Source: JBDIAG01 sp963835085 (GTDB taxonomy: Bacteria > Actinomycetota > Actinomycetes > Actinomycetales > CAWJMD01). Taken from it: DNA of 64,000 nucleotides. A program made the translations under genes and the position numbers. Positions 9,166 through 17,998 of this stretch are shown here, in pieces. Location of the stretch: the NCBI GenBank assembly GCA_963835085.1, contig CAWIED010000002.1, forward strand, positions 124,001 through 188,000. The letters are read 5' to 3'. Numbering within the stretch: the first letter of the stretch is position 1; the number at the start of each line of letters is the position of its first letter. The notes under the pieces are model-generated. The model was not told where the DNA came from. It saw only the letters and a list, made by a program, of their open reading frames with translations, and did no database searches.

Positions 9166-10851
9166 ATGAGCGCACCGGGCGCGCGAGAGGCCATCGACGA
9201 AGCACCGTCCGACGACGACCTGCCTTTAGGCACGGTCGTGAATCCGTCGCTCGACGATCCTCTGGTGAGCGCCCTCTGCGATGTGGTCGGCGGCCCGGTG
9301 GGCCATTACGCTGCCGCGCCCCGGCTGCGCTACTGGCAGAGCCGGGTGCTCGCCGGCTGCACGGGCCTGGCGGGGCTGTCGATGCTGGCGGCGCTGCTGC
9401 TGCGCAACCACTGCCGGGCGACCCTGTGGAAGACCCCCGACCAGTTCACCCACCTCTGCTACTCCGACATCACCGCGGTCTACAGCGCGGGCGGGCTGGC
9501 AGCCGGCATCAGGCCCTATCTCGACCACCCAGACGGCTCGGGGTTCCTCGCCCAACCGGTCGGGACGGGTGCCCTGTTCGCACTGCTGCAATGGCTCACT
9601 CCGGGCGGGGCAGCCGAGCTGCGCTGGGTGTTCGACACAGCGGCGCTGTTGCTGCTGCTCTGTCTCATTGCCACGACCGTCGCCGTCGGGGTGCTCGCCG
9701 GGCGCCGGGCCTGGGACGCGGCATTGGTCGCAGCGTCGCCCCTCGTTGCGGTCAGTGCTCTGGTCAGTCTCGATCTGGCGGCCGTCGCCCTCGGCACGGT
9801 GGGCCTGGCCGCCTTCGGCCGCCGCCGCCCGGTGCTCGGCGGCGTGCTCGTGGGGCTGGGTGTGGCGGTGCGGCCGGTGGAGGTCGTGCTGGTTGCTGCG
9901 GTGGTGATCGTCGCGTGGAGCAGGAGGCGACTGGCCGCCACGGTCCCGTTCTGCGTCGCGGCCGCTCTTGGGTGGGCGGTTCTCAACCTGCCCATCCTGA
10001 TGATCGCGCATGAGGGCTGGCTGGCCTATTGGAGCGCGTGGTGGAAGGCCGACCTGTCCTACGGCTCGCTGTGGTTGCTGCCGCAGGTGCTCAGTACCGA
10101 CATCGACGGCCAGCAGCTGCCCACGCCACCGCTGTGGGTCGGGTCGCTAGGCGTGTTCGCCGTGCTCGGCTACCTGGTCGTCTACTCCCTGGCCCCCCTG
10201 GCCACGCGCGACCGGCTGCGTCCCCGCCATCCCGGGGTGGCGGCGCTGGTCATGACGGTGATCGTCGTGCTGCCGTTCGCGGCAGTGGCACTCGGCGCCC
10301 CGCTGTTGCCGCGGTTGGCGAAGCCGTTGCCTGCCATCACCGGCCACTGGATCGCCATCGTCGGCTATCCGCTCGTGCTGCTGGGCGTTGCCTGGATCGT
10401 GCGCCGCTGTCCGGAACCTCCGCGGATCGCGCCGGTGGCTCTGATGCTGCTCGTGGGGTGGTTGCTGGTGAGTCCGGCCATTCCGGTGCAGGCGGGCATC
10501 TGGTTGCTGCCCCTGGTGGCCATGACCACGCCCTCGTGGCGGTTGATGCTCACCTTCGCCACGGTCGAGTCCACCTACTCCTGTCTGACCTGGCTGTACC
10601 TGTACGGCTTGTCGGTGGCCAATCGGGGGGCGCCGGGCTGGATCTATCTCGTCGCCGTGCTGGTGCGGGTGTTCATGCTCTGCGTGCTCGGCTGGCGGGC
10701 GTGGTCGCTGTCGGCCTGGCCCGAGGACGACGTCATCCGTCTCGACGTGGGCGACGATCCCGCAGCGGGTGCGTTGCTGACCCCGGCCCCGCCGCCAACG
10801 ACTGCACCCATGGGCCGCGACGTGGTCGGGGAGGGTCCCGCCAGCCGGTAG
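9166..10851 (+). CDS. Polytopic membrane glycosyltransferase-like protein (GT87/DUF2029 type)
   Basis: A membrane protein of 561 residues with about 10-12 hydrophobic segments and a hydrophilic N-terminus of about 60 residues. The size, the Trp/Asp-containing first periplasmic loop and the position directly after ponA resemble the mycobacterial Rv0051-type proteins, related to polyprenyl-phosphate-mannose-dependent GT87 enzymes. The ATG at 9166 follows the ponA stop by one base and has GGAGGCAACGG upstream, so the upstream in-frame extension inside ponA is rejected. Substrate is unknown. Role in envelope glycan assembly is inferred from context. Confidence 0.75.
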   Translation: MSAPGAREAIDEAPSDDDLPLGTVVNPSLDDPLVSALCDVVGGPVGHYAAAPRLRYWQSRVLAGCTGLAGLSMLAALLLRNHCRATLWKTPDQFTHLCYSDITAVYSAGGLAAGIRPYLDHPDGSGFLAQPVGTGALFALLQWLTPGGAAELRWVFDTAALLLLLCLIATTVAVGVLAGRRAWDAALVAASPLVAVSALVSLDLAAVALGTVGLAAFGRRRPVLGGVLVGLGVAVRPVEVVLVAAVVIVAWSRRRLAATVPFCVAAALGWAVLNLPILMIAHEGWLAYWSAWWKADLSYGSLWLLPQVLSTDIDGQQLPTPPLWVGSLGVFAVLGYLVVYSLAPLATRDRLRPRHPGVAALVMTVIVVLPFAAVALGAPLLPRLAKPLPAITGHWIAIVGYPLVLLGVAWIVRRCPEPPRIAPVALMLLVGWLLVSPAIPVQAGIWLLPLVAMTTPSWRLMLTFATVESTYSCLTWLYLYGLSVANRGAPGWIYLVAVLVRVFMLCVLGWRAWSLSAWPEDDVIRLDVGDDPAAGALLTPAPPPTTAPMGRDVVGEGPASR

Positions 10852-11062
10852 ACTCGATCCTTGGTGCCTGCGCCGGTTCGTGGTGGTTCACTTCCGCTGA
10901 TCTTTGATCCCGCTGTGTTTCTTTGATCTCACTGTGTTCTCCCGTCTCGACCAGCGCGGGTTCGCACCTCAGGACGGTGCGATCTGCGGCAGGCACCGAC
11001 GCACAGCCCTCCTGTCGTGGAGCGTCCACGGCCGCCTGAGTCCAAAGGAGGTGGGTTCACGC

Positions 11063-11353
11063 ATGCGTCATTACGAAATGATGATCATCCTCGACCCGGA
11101 GCTCGAAGAGCGCACGGTCAACCCGTCGTTGGAGAAGTTCCTCGACGTGGTTCGCAAGGGTGGCGGTTCGATCGACAAGGTCGACGTCTGGGGTCGGCGT
11201 CGACTCGCGTACGAGATCGCCAAGAAGGCCGAAGGCATCTACGCGGTCGTCGACATGCAGGCCACGCCCGAGTTGGCTGCAGAGCTCGACCGTCAGCTCA
11301 ACCTCAACGAGTCCGTACTGCGCACAAAGGTCATCCGGCCCGAGGTTCGCTGA
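11063..11353 (+). CDS. rpsF: 30S ribosomal protein S6
   Basis: Small-subunit ribosomal protein that binds S18 and 16S rRNA on the platform. The 96-residue sequence begins MRHYEMMIILDPELEE and carries the typical VDVWGRRRLAYEI strand. ATG 11063 is set by a near-perfect AAAGGAGGT seven to ten bases upstream; readings from further upstream are not S6. It heads the conserved rpsF-ssb-rpsR-rplI cluster, in which S6 and S18 are made together and SSB is embedded. Confidence 0.97.
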   Translation: MRHYEMMIILDPELEERTVNPSLEKFLDVVRKGGGSIDKVDVWGRRRLAYEIAKKAEGIYAVVDMQATPELAAELDRQLNLNESVLRTKVIRPEVR

Positions 11354-11367
11354 GCCTGAGAGCACTT

Positions 11368-11400
11368 GGTGCCAACCGTCGCCCAACGACTGTCGGCACC
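11368..11400 (+). promoter_or_regulatory. Hairpin between rpsF and ssb
   Basis: GGTGCC at the left pairs with GGCACC at the right, with further paired blocks inside (GTCG with CGAC) and small internal mismatches. It lies 15 bp after the rpsF stop and 68 bp before ssb. It could reduce read-through or stabilise the rpsF message so that S6 and SSB are made in different amounts. Confidence 0.45.
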
Positions 11401-11468
11401 CGGTGACACACTCACGTTCAACAACTCACGGCCCCTAGGCCTCACGCCCAGACTCAGAGGAGACAGCC

Positions 11469-12017
11469 ATGGCAGGCGACACTGTCATCACCGTGATCGG
11501 CAACCTCACGGCAGATCCAGAACTGCGGTTCACCCCATCAGGGGCGGCCGTCGCCAACTTCACCGTCGCGTCCACGCCACGCCAGTTCGACCGGCAGACC
11601 AACGAGTGGAAAGACGGCGAGGCACTCTTCCTGCGTTGCGCCATCTGGCGTGAGGCAGCTGAGAACGTGGCCGAATCGCTCACCAAGGGCGCTCGGGTCA
11701 TCGTCTCCGGTCGGCTCAAGCAGCGTTCCTTTGAAACGAAGGAAGGCGAGAAGCGCACAGTCATCGAGCTCGACGTCGACGAGATCGGCCCGTCCCTTCG
11801 CTACGCCAGCGCCAAGGTCACCAAGGTCTCGCGCGGCGGTGGCGGCGGCTGGAGTGGTGGCGGCGGTGGCCAGCAGGGTGGCGGCCAGGGCGGTTGGGGC
11901 GGCACGTCCCAGTCGAACCAGGCCGACGACCCGTGGGCGACCGGGCCGGGTGCTGGCGCTGGGCAGTCATCCGGCGGTGGCTACGGCAGCGGCTACTCCG
12001 ACGAGCCTCCCTTCTGA
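11469..12017 (+). CDS. ssb: Single-stranded DNA-binding protein
   Basis: It coats single-stranded DNA in replication, repair and recombination. An OB-fold of about 120 residues starts MAGDTVITVIGNLTADPELR and is followed by a Gly/Gln/Trp-rich disordered linker. It ends in the acidic tip DEPPF, the docking site for partner proteins in the SSB family. Length 182 residues. A GAGGAGA ribosome binding site precedes the ATG. The placement between rpsF and rpsR is the classic arrangement. Confidence 0.96.
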   Translation: MAGDTVITVIGNLTADPELRFTPSGAAVANFTVASTPRQFDRQTNEWKDGEALFLRCAIWREAAENVAESLTKGARVIVSGRLKQRSFETKEGEKRTVIELDVDEIGPSLRYASAKVTKVSRGGGGGWSGGGGGQQGGGQGGWGGTSQSNQADDPWATGPGAGAGQSSGGGYGSGYSDEPPF

Positions 12018-12028
12018 TCCACGCTTTC

Positions 12029-12060
12029 GGGCCGTTGTGATCGCGCGATCGCAACGGCCC
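12029..12060 (+). terminator. Long hairpin after ssb
   Basis: GGGCCGTTG and CAACGGCCC enclose the palindrome GATCGCGCGATC, giving an almost continuous 15-16 bp stem 12 bp after the ssb stop. There is no T-tract. The same outer arm CAACGGCCC is used in the terminator after rplI. It may act as a partial terminator or processing site, since rpsR lies only 163 bp further on. Confidence 0.55.
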
Positions 12061-12222
12061 TGTCGCCGGCCCGCCTGGCCGGTGCGCGCGGCAGCGAGCC
12101 TGTCGCGCACCACGTGAAACATCACCATCCCGGGCAGCGGTTGTTCGTCACGTCTCCCGCTCACGCTCGGGCTCTCGAATCAAGGTCTACCCAGACCGCA
12201 ACTCGAATTCAGGAGCACCACG

Positions 12223-12459
12223 ATGGCCAAGCCGGTTATCCGTAAGCCCAAGAAGAAGCAGAACCCGCTCACCGCGGCCAAGATCGACTACATCGACTAC
12301 AAAGACACGGCCCTGCTGCGCAAGTTCGTGTCCGACCGCGGCAAGATCCGCGCCCGTCGCGTCACGGGAGTCAGCGTCCAGCAGCAGCGTCAGCTCGCCA
12401 AGGCAATCAAGAACGCCCGCGAGATGGCCCTCCTGCCGTACTCGAGCTCGGCTCGCTGA
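12223..12459 (+). CDS. rpsR: 30S ribosomal protein S18
   Basis: Platform protein that pairs with S6. The 78-residue basic sequence has KIDYIDYKDTALLRKFVSDR, then the RNA-binding GKIRARRVTG segment. It has no N-terminal CxxC zinc pair (residues 1-20 have no cysteine), so it is the zinc-independent (C-minus) type. A zinc-dependent paralogue, if present, is elsewhere. AGGAG lies eight bases before the ATG. It is 14 bp ahead of rplI. Confidence 0.96.
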   Translation: MAKPVIRKPKKKQNPLTAAKIDYIDYKDTALLRKFVSDRGKIRARRVTGVSVQQQRQLAKAIKNAREMALLPYSSSAR

Positions 12460-12473
12460 GAAGGGGAACCACG

Positions 12474-12920
12474 ATGAAGCTCATCCTCACCCACGAGGTC
12501 TCCGGCCTCGGCACCCCCGGCGACGTCGTCGAGGTCAAAGACGGCTACGGCCGTAACTACCTGCTGCCGCGTGGCCTGGCCACCGCCTGGACCAAGGGCG
12601 GCGAGAAGCAGGTCGCCTCGATCCGCAAGGCTCGTCAGGCGCGTGAGATCGCGACCGTCGAGGCGGCACAGTCGATCAAGGCTCAGCTCGAGAGCCAGCA
12701 GGTCAGCGTCCTGGCGCAGGCCGGTGCCTCTGGCCGGCTCTTCGGCGCTGTCACCACCACCGATGTCGCCGCAGCGGTCAAGACCGCCGTGGGCGCCGAC
12801 ATCGACCGCCGCAAGGTTGAGATCACCAACCCGATCAAGACCCTCGGCACGTATAGCGTGGCCGTGCGGCTGCACCCCGAGGTTCTGGCCACGGTCAACC
12901 TCAACGTCGTCGCTGTCTAA
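12474..12920 (+). CDS. rplI: 50S ribosomal protein L9
   Basis: Large-subunit protein L9, which stabilises the L1 region. The N-terminal domain is MKLILTHEVSGLGTPGDVVE followed by YGRNYLLPRGLA, which is the family signature. A long connecting helix and a C-terminal RNA-binding domain follow, for 148 residues in total. It is the last gene of the ribosomal cluster and is followed by a strong hairpin. Confidence 0.97.
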   Translation: MKLILTHEVSGLGTPGDVVEVKDGYGRNYLLPRGLATAWTKGGEKQVASIRKARQAREIATVEAAQSIKAQLESQQVSVLAQAGASGRLFGAVTTTDVAAAVKTAVGADIDRRKVEITNPIKTLGTYSVAVRLHPEVLATVNLNVVAV

Positions 12921-12945
12921 CGCTCACCACGCCGTCTGACAGCAG

Positions 12946-12982
12946 CAACGGCCCGGTACCTCACGAGGGTGCCGGGCCGTTG
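12946..12982 (+). terminator. Terminator of the rpsF-rplI cluster
   Basis: A 15-bp stem (CAACGGCCCGGTACC with one G-T pair) and a 7-nt loop begin 25 bp after the rplI stop. GC-rich, no U-tract, typical of actinobacteria. Confidence 0.75.
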
Positions 12983-13022
12983 TCGTGCGCTCGGCGCGCG
13001 CAGCGCCTGGTGAGCTCGCACG

Positions 13023-13045
13023 ATGTAGTCGAGATTGCGCTACGT
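13023..13045 (+). repeat. Solitary arm of inverted-repeat family C
   Basis: This matches the family C arm ATGTAGTCGAGATTGCGCTA exactly over 20 bases, in the same orientation as the right arm of the element 130 bp downstream. No partner arm is visible on its left, where the rplI terminator lies. It may be the remains of an element or of a tandem insertion. Confidence 0.65.
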
Positions 13046-13171
13046 GGCGTGTGCTTCTTCCGCGCCGGCGATACCCACAGGACGTCGGCGAGTATCTGTT
13101 GCGCTGAAATAACCGGTTCGGGCTGTTGTGTGGGGTGGCTCGCGACCTTGAACGGGCCGTGGCCGGTTGGA

Positions 13172-13267
13172 TAACGCAGTTTGGACTACATGCTGCGGCG
13201 GGCGACCAACCCGTTGAGCACGGGAAGCGTCGGGGAGGCTCCACGATGTAGTCGAGATTGCGCTACA
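13172..13267. repeat. Inverted-repeat element, family C copy 1
   Basis: Left arm 13172-13191 and right arm 13246-13267 are facing versions of the sequence ATGTAGTCGAGATTGCGCTA, with substitutions in the left arm, around a 54-bp loop; total 96 bp. It fills much of the 417-bp gap between rplI and the MATE gene. The rest of the gap has the rplI terminator and one solitary arm, and no gene. Confidence 0.75.
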
Positions 13268-13337
13268 TCCCGCTGCAGGCCCCGGCTCTCCCCGGCAGCA
13301 GCTCGCGGCGGCCAATCTTGGCGCGCGAGGCCTGGGC

Positions 13338-14660
13338 TCAAACCCCGGTTCGCAGCCACGCCGACGAACGTTCCCGCAGGTACAAGGTGACCACCCTCGA
13401 CCCCATCCAGCCCGCGGTGAAGACGACCCACAACCACACCAGGCCAGCCGTCCCGCCAGGACCCGCGAGCAGCACTACGGCCGCCAAGGGCAGGTACACC
13501 AGCGTGTTGAGCACCGAGACCAGCCCGAGGTAGCGGCCGTCACCCGCGCCGATGAGCACTCCGTCCACGACGAAGACATAGCCCGAGATGGGCATTCCGA
13601 TGGCGCAGGGAATGAGCACGGCCGCAATGGCCGTGCGCACCGCGCGGTCGGAGGTGAAGGCCCAGCCCAACCAGGGGCTGGCCGCCACGAGAACGACGAG
13701 AAGCACCAGGCCGAACCCCACGCCCCAGATCACCATCCGCCGGGTGGAGGCGCGCACCCGGTCCACCTGGCCGGCTCCGAGGTCGCGACCGGTCAGTGCC
13801 TGGGCGGCGATGGCGAGGGCGTCGAGGGCGAAGGCGGTGAACGTCCACACGGTGAACACCACCTGATGGGCGGCGAGTTGAGCATCCCCGAGCTTGGCGG
13901 CGGCTGCCGCCGTCACCAGCAGGGTCACCCGCATGGCGATCGAACGCACCACGAGCGGCACCCCGGTGCGGGCGGCAGTGAGGATCCCGGCACGATCGGG
14001 TGCCAGCGGAGCACCCACCCGCTGGGCTTCCCGCACGACTTTGCCGCCCAGCGCCACGGCCATCCCGAGCTGGGTGAGCGAGGTGCCCAACCCCGAGCCG
14101 GCAATGCCGAGCCCGACGGGATACACCAGCACCAGGTTCGCGCCGGCGTTGACGACCGCGCCGGTAGCGGCCACCGCCAGGGGTGTGCGGGTGTCTTGCA
14201 GGCCCCGCAGCACTCCCGTGGCAGCCAGCACCACGAGCATCCCAGGCACACCGGGCAAGGAGGTGCGCAGATAGGCCACCGCCGGAGCCGAGACGTCGGG
14301 CGAAGCCCCTAGGGCGCGCACGATCCACGGTGCCGCCAGCATTCCCACCACGGCCACGCCGGCACCGAGTGCGACGGCCAGCCACAGGCCGTCCACGCCC
14401 ATCGCGAGTGCTCCCCGCAGATCTCCGGCACCCAACCGGCGAGCGGTGGCGGCCGTGGTTCCGTAGGCGAGAAAGACAGCCAGCCCGATCACCGCAGACA
14501 GCACCGCCGAGGCGATCCCCAGACCGGCCAGTTCGCGCGCGCCGAGATGACCCACGATGGACGAGTCAGCCAGTAGGAACATCGGTTCGGCAACGAGTGC
14601 CGCAAAGGCGGGAACGGCGAGGCGCAACACCTCGCGACTGCCCTCGTCCATCTGGCTCAT
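13338..14660 (-). CDS. MATE family efflux transporter (DinF-like)
   Basis: A multidrug/toxic-compound extrusion protein of 440 residues with 12 predicted helices in two repeats of six. It exports cationic compounds in exchange for Na+ or H+. The first helix shows LAVPAFAALVAEPMFLLADS, typical of the DinF branch. I start at ATG 14660 (MSQMDEGS), with another ATG three codons later; a longer reading to 14729 adds a Cys-containing leader unlike the family. It lies opposite to its neighbours, and no regulator is adjacent. Substrate is not predictable. Confidence 0.88.
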   Translation of the reverse strand: MSQMDEGSREVLRLAVPAFAALVAEPMFLLADSSIVGHLGARELAGLGIASAVLSAVIGLAVFLAYGTTAATARRLGAGDLRGALAMGVDGLWLAVALGAGVAVVGMLAAPWIVRALGASPDVSAPAVAYLRTSLPGVPGMLVVLAATGVLRGLQDTRTPLAVAATGAVVNAGANLVLVYPVGLGIAGSGLGTSLTQLGMAVALGGKVVREAQRVGAPLAPDRAGILTAARTGVPLVVRSIAMRVTLLVTAAAAAKLGDAQLAAHQVVFTVWTFTAFALDALAIAAQALTGRDLGAGQVDRVRASTRRMVIWGVGFGLVLLVVLVAASPWLGWAFTSDRAVRTAIAAVLIPCAIGMPISGYVFVVDGVLIGAGDGRYLGLVSVLNTLVYLPLAAVVLLAGPGGTAGLVWLWVVFTAGWMGSRVVTLYLRERSSAWLRTGV

Positions 14661-14818
14661 CTCTTGTCGTACGGACCCCAGCTCATAGCGCGTGCCAATG
14701 GTGCCGCACTGCGCGGTCGCACCGATCACCGCGCAGGCCGCGCGGAGCAGCCATCATTGTTGCGACGCATGTAAGCCGATCCAGCTGCGGGTGGTGCCCG
14801 GGCAAGGAGACGATCGCT

Positions 14819-16033
14819 GTGAAGAAGAGTGCACTGGTAAGCGTGGCGATCGCGGGATGCCTGCTTCTGAGTGGTTGCACGGGCAGCGGCTCGGCCGGAT
14901 CGTCGAAGTCGGCCACGAAGTCGAGTGCCGCAACGGCCAGCGGAGGTGCTTCGGCTACCCCGACGTTCGGCTCGGACGTGAGCGTGCCCGCCGACGGGGT
15001 CGGGGAGGTGCGCGCCACCGACGTCGACGAGTGGACGCTCGTCAACCGGGCCGACAATGTCTACGCCCGGGTGGTCGCGCCGGCCGCAGGTGCGCCGCTG
15101 GAGGGCCAGCTCCAGACTCAGGTCATCAGCTGGCTGTCGCAGTACCGGTCTGCTACTTCGCCGACCACGGAGGCGACCTCGACGCAGTCCGTCGCGCCGA
15201 GCAGTCCGATGTCGACCGGTTCGGTTCCGAGCAGTTCGGTTTCGAGCGGTTCGGCTTCACGTGGTACGGCATCGACTAGCCCCGCAGGGAGCAGCGGTTC
15301 GACCACCTCGGCCACGGCAACCGCTTCCGACGGAACTGTCGGCGCCTCCGGCGGCACGAGTGCGGCCGACACGAAGTCCCTCCGCGTGCTGTCGCAGCTG
15401 CTCGCGGCGAGCAGCGACGTGATGGGCGTGCGGCTCTACGCCCAGCTCAGGTCGGCTCAAGGCGTCACCGAGCACTGGCAGAGCGTGTGGTTCGACCCGG
15501 ACGCGAACCGGATCGTGGAGGGCTCTGGCCTGTTCGCGACCCCGGTCGGCGGCCAGGCAGATCCGGTGGGCACCGCCCGGCGTTTGGTGGGGCAGAAGGC
15601 TGACGTGAGAGCGCTGTCAGATCGGGACCTTTTCGGTGCGGCGGCGTTCACCACTACGGGAGACCTGGTGCTGTATCTGCCTTCCGACATCACCCCTGGC
15701 TCTGACACGACATCGAGCCCGATGCCCTCGCCTGCGTCCGGCACCACCTCGCCTAGCCCGACCGCGTCCGCTTCGTCCGGAGCTAAGCCGTCCGATTCGG
15801 AATCAACCGGCCTGGAGACACCCGGCTCTGTCCCGGTGGTCATCCCGAGGGCCGAGGTCGATCCGCTGCTCAGCTCCTTCGGAAAGCGGGCGCAGCTGGC
15901 CGCCGCGGACGCCGTCGTCCCGCGGGGAGCAGGCTCGAAAGCGAGCCAGTCGCCTACCTCGGCCACCGCCTCGGCCACCCCGACCCAGACCATTACGACG
16001 ACTGCGCCATCCAGTTCCCCCTCCAACAGCTGA
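14819..16033 (+). CDS. Ser/Thr-rich lipoprotein of unknown function
   Basis: Residues 1-20 are a lipoprotein signal with basic start VKKS, a hydrophobic core and lipobox LLSGC, so it should be anchored on the outer face of the membrane. The mature part alternates Ser/Thr/Pro/Ala linkers with two folded stretches, about residues 40-105 and 180-275, and a C-terminal piece near 330-365. The folded parts (TDVDEWTLVNRADN; VTEHWQSVWFDPDANRIV) suggest an RsiV/DUF3298-like surface domain, but I do not recognise it firmly. Start GTG 14819 has AAGGAGA upstream. It lies before the DnaA-box cluster and dnaB on the same strand. Confidence 0.8.
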   Translation: MKKSALVSVAIAGCLLLSGCTGSGSAGSSKSATKSSAATASGGASATPTFGSDVSVPADGVGEVRATDVDEWTLVNRADNVYARVVAPAAGAPLEGQLQTQVISWLSQYRSATSPTTEATSTQSVAPSSPMSTGSVPSSSVSSGSASRGTASTSPAGSSGSTTSATATASDGTVGASGGTSAADTKSLRVLSQLLAASSDVMGVRLYAQLRSAQGVTEHWQSVWFDPDANRIVEGSGLFATPVGGQADPVGTARRLVGQKADVRALSDRDLFGAAAFTTTGDLVLYLPSDITPGSDTTSSPMPSPASGTTSPSPTASASSGAKPSDSESTGLETPGSVPVVIPRAEVDPLLSSFGKRAQLAAADAVVPRGAGSKASQSPTSATASATPTQTITTTAPSSSPSNS

Positions 16034-16624
16034 GGTTCCTGACTCCTACGACCGGACAGAGATCGGTCGTGAGTGACAGGGATGCGTGGCAACGTCCTCG
16101 CGTCTGCCGGCAGCGTTGTTCACGTGGTGGACGACTGTGCAGAAATTTCTTGTCCACAGGTGCGTTGTGCGTTGCGCAACCGTGATCTCGCGGTTTGTAG
16201 CCCGGATTGCCGGATTTCCCAGGCAGTCTGTCCACATGGTTATCCACCGATTGGGGATAACCCCCTGGCGTTTCCCACAGCCCTTCGCCCGCTGTCCACA
16301 GGGCGTGTGGACGTGGCAATTGCCCACAGGTGGGTCCAGTGCATACCGTCACGCATCGCCTCGGTTCTCGCGCGAACGGCGACTGAAGGCGGCGGCAAGC
16401 GATCGTTGCCGTTGTCGGTGGTCTCGGATACTCCTGGACGAGCAGCCCTCACCGGAGGGCTGTCTGGACGGGATCGACCGTGCCTGGAGTGACCCTGGCC
16501 CAGCGTTGCCAGACCCTGCGTGCTGGGGGGCCTGAGGTGACCTGAGCCTGGGGTCAGAGCGGGTTCGGGCGGGGCAGTGCGGTCTGCATGGGGTCTGGGT
16601 CGCGAGTCGGGTGAAGGAGGTTCG
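16034..16624 (+). promoter_or_regulatory. DnaA-box-like cluster upstream of dnaB
   Basis: This 591-bp gene-free stretch carries many nonamers close to the actinobacterial DnaA box TTGTCCACA. They are TTGTCCACA at 16150, CTGTCCACA at 16228, TTATCCACC at 16240, reverse TTATCCCCA at 16252-16260, TTTCCCACA at 16271, CTGTCCACA at 16292, a reverse CGTCCACAC at about 16305, and TTGCCCACA at 16320. Most point the same way. Short A/T-rich blocks such as AGAAATTTCT lie beside the first box. It is either an origin-like site or a DnaA-responsive control region for dnaB. The last 280 bp before dnaB show nothing else clear. Confidence 0.7.
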
Positions 16625-17998
16625 GTGTCGGTCATCGAAGAGGGGTACGGCTACGCCCCACCGAGCGAAGATCTAGGTCGTACCCCGCCGCAGGATGTGG
16701 CCGCCGAGCAGGCCGTTCTGGGCGGCATGATGCTGAGCAAAGACGCCATCGCCGACGTGGTGGAGGCGTTGCGGGGCGCCGACTTCTACCGTCCGGCGCA
16801 TGAATTGGTGTTCGAGGCCGTTCTCGACCTATATGGCCGCGGTGAGCCGGCTGACGCCCTCACGGTGGCCGACGAGCTGACCAAGCGCGGTGAGCTCGGC
16901 CGGGTCGGTGGCGTCTCGTACCTGCACACCCTGATCTCGTCGGTGCCCACCGCCGCCAACGCGGGCTATTACGCCGAGATCGTGCGCGAGCGGGCCATCC
17001 TGCGCCGGCTGGTAGACGCCGGCACCCGCATCGTGCAGCTCGGCTACGCGCCCGACGGCGGCGACGTCGACGCCCTGGTAAACGAGGCCCAGGCGGAGGT
17101 CTACTCGGTCACCGAACGCCGGGCCAGCGAAGACTACGTGCCGCTGTCGGCCACCATCGAGGCCACGATCGAGGAGATCGACGCCTCCCAGGGCCGCGGC
17201 GACGAGTTGATCGGGGTGCCCACGGGTTTCGCCGAACTCGATCAGTTGACGAACGGGCTGCACCCGGGCCAGATGATCGTCATTGCCGCCCGGCCCGCCA
17301 TCGGCAAGTCCACCGTGGGGCTCGACATCGCGCGCAGCGCCTCGATTCATCACGGTCTCACCAGTGTGATCTTCTCCTTGGAGATGACCCGCACCGAGAT
17401 CACCATGCGCCTGCTCAGCGCCGAGGCCTCGGTGAGCCTGCAGAACATGCGCAAGGGCACCATGCGCCAAGAAGACTGGACGAAGCTCGCCTCCACCATG
17501 GGCCGGGTCAACGAGGCCCCGCTGTTCATCGACGACTCGCCCAACATGAGCCTGATGGAGATCCGTGCCAAGTGCCGTCGGCTCAAGCAGCGGCACGACC
17601 TGAAGCTGGTGATCATCGACTACCTGCAGCTGATGACCAGCGGCAAACGGGTAGAGAGCCGCCAGCAGGAGGTCTCGGAGTTCTCCCGGGCCCTGAAGCT
17701 GCTGGCCAAGGAGCTCGAGGTGCCGGTGATCGCGATCTCCCAGCTGAACCGTGGTCCCGAGCAACGGACGGACAAGAAGCCGGCCATGTCTGACCTGCGT
17801 GAATCCGGCTCTATCGAGCAAGATGCCGACATGGTGGTCCTGCTCCATCGTGAGGATGCCTACGAGAAGGAGTCCCCCCGGGCGGGTGAGGCTGACTTCA
17901 TTGTGGCCAAGCACCGAAACGGGCCGACTGCGACGCTGGTGCTTGCCTTCCAGGGGCACTACTCGCGGTTTGTGGACATGGCGCACGAGGGGTACTGA
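16625..17998 (+). CDS. dnaB: Replicative DNA helicase DnaB
   Basis: Hexameric 5'-3' helicase that drives the replication fork and recruits primase. The N-terminal DnaB domain (AEQAVLGGMMLSKDAIADV) is followed by the RecA-like motor. The motor has Walker A ARPAIGKST near residue 221, the IFSLEM segment, Walker B LVIIDYLQLM, and the family segment SDLRESGSIEQDADMV. Length 457 residues, without an intein, unlike many mycobacterial DnaB genes. I chose the GTG at 16625 because GAAGGAGG lies just upstream; an in-frame ATG at 16604 has weaker support. The DnaA-box cluster lies in its leader region. Confidence 0.96.
   Translation: MSVIEEGYGYAPPSEDLGRTPPQDVAAEQAVLGGMMLSKDAIADVVEALRGADFYRPAHELVFEAVLDLYGRGEPADALTVADELTKRGELGRVGGVSYLHTLISSVPTAANAGYYAEIVRERAILRRLVDAGTRIVQLGYAPDGGDVDALVNEAQAEVYSVTERRASEDYVPLSATIEATIEEIDASQGRGDELIGVPTGFAELDQLTNGLHPGQMIVIAARPAIGKSTVGLDIARSASIHHGLTSVIFSLEMTRTEITMRLLSAEASVSLQNMRKGTMRQEDWTKLASTMGRVNEAPLFIDDSPNMSLMEIRAKCRRLKQRHDLKLVIIDYLQLMTSGKRVESRQQEVSEFSRALKLLAKELEVPVIAISQLNRGPEQRTDKKPAMSDLRESGSIEQDADMVVLLHREDAYEKESPRAGEADFIVAKHRNGPTATLVLAFQGHYSRFVDMAHEGY

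Noticed and set aside
6510..9233. A 907-codon open frame on the minus strand opposite ponA
   Set aside because: High-GC third positions keep the antisense frame open. The product is Arg/Gly/His-rich without recognisable domains, while the plus strand encodes a complete class A PBP.
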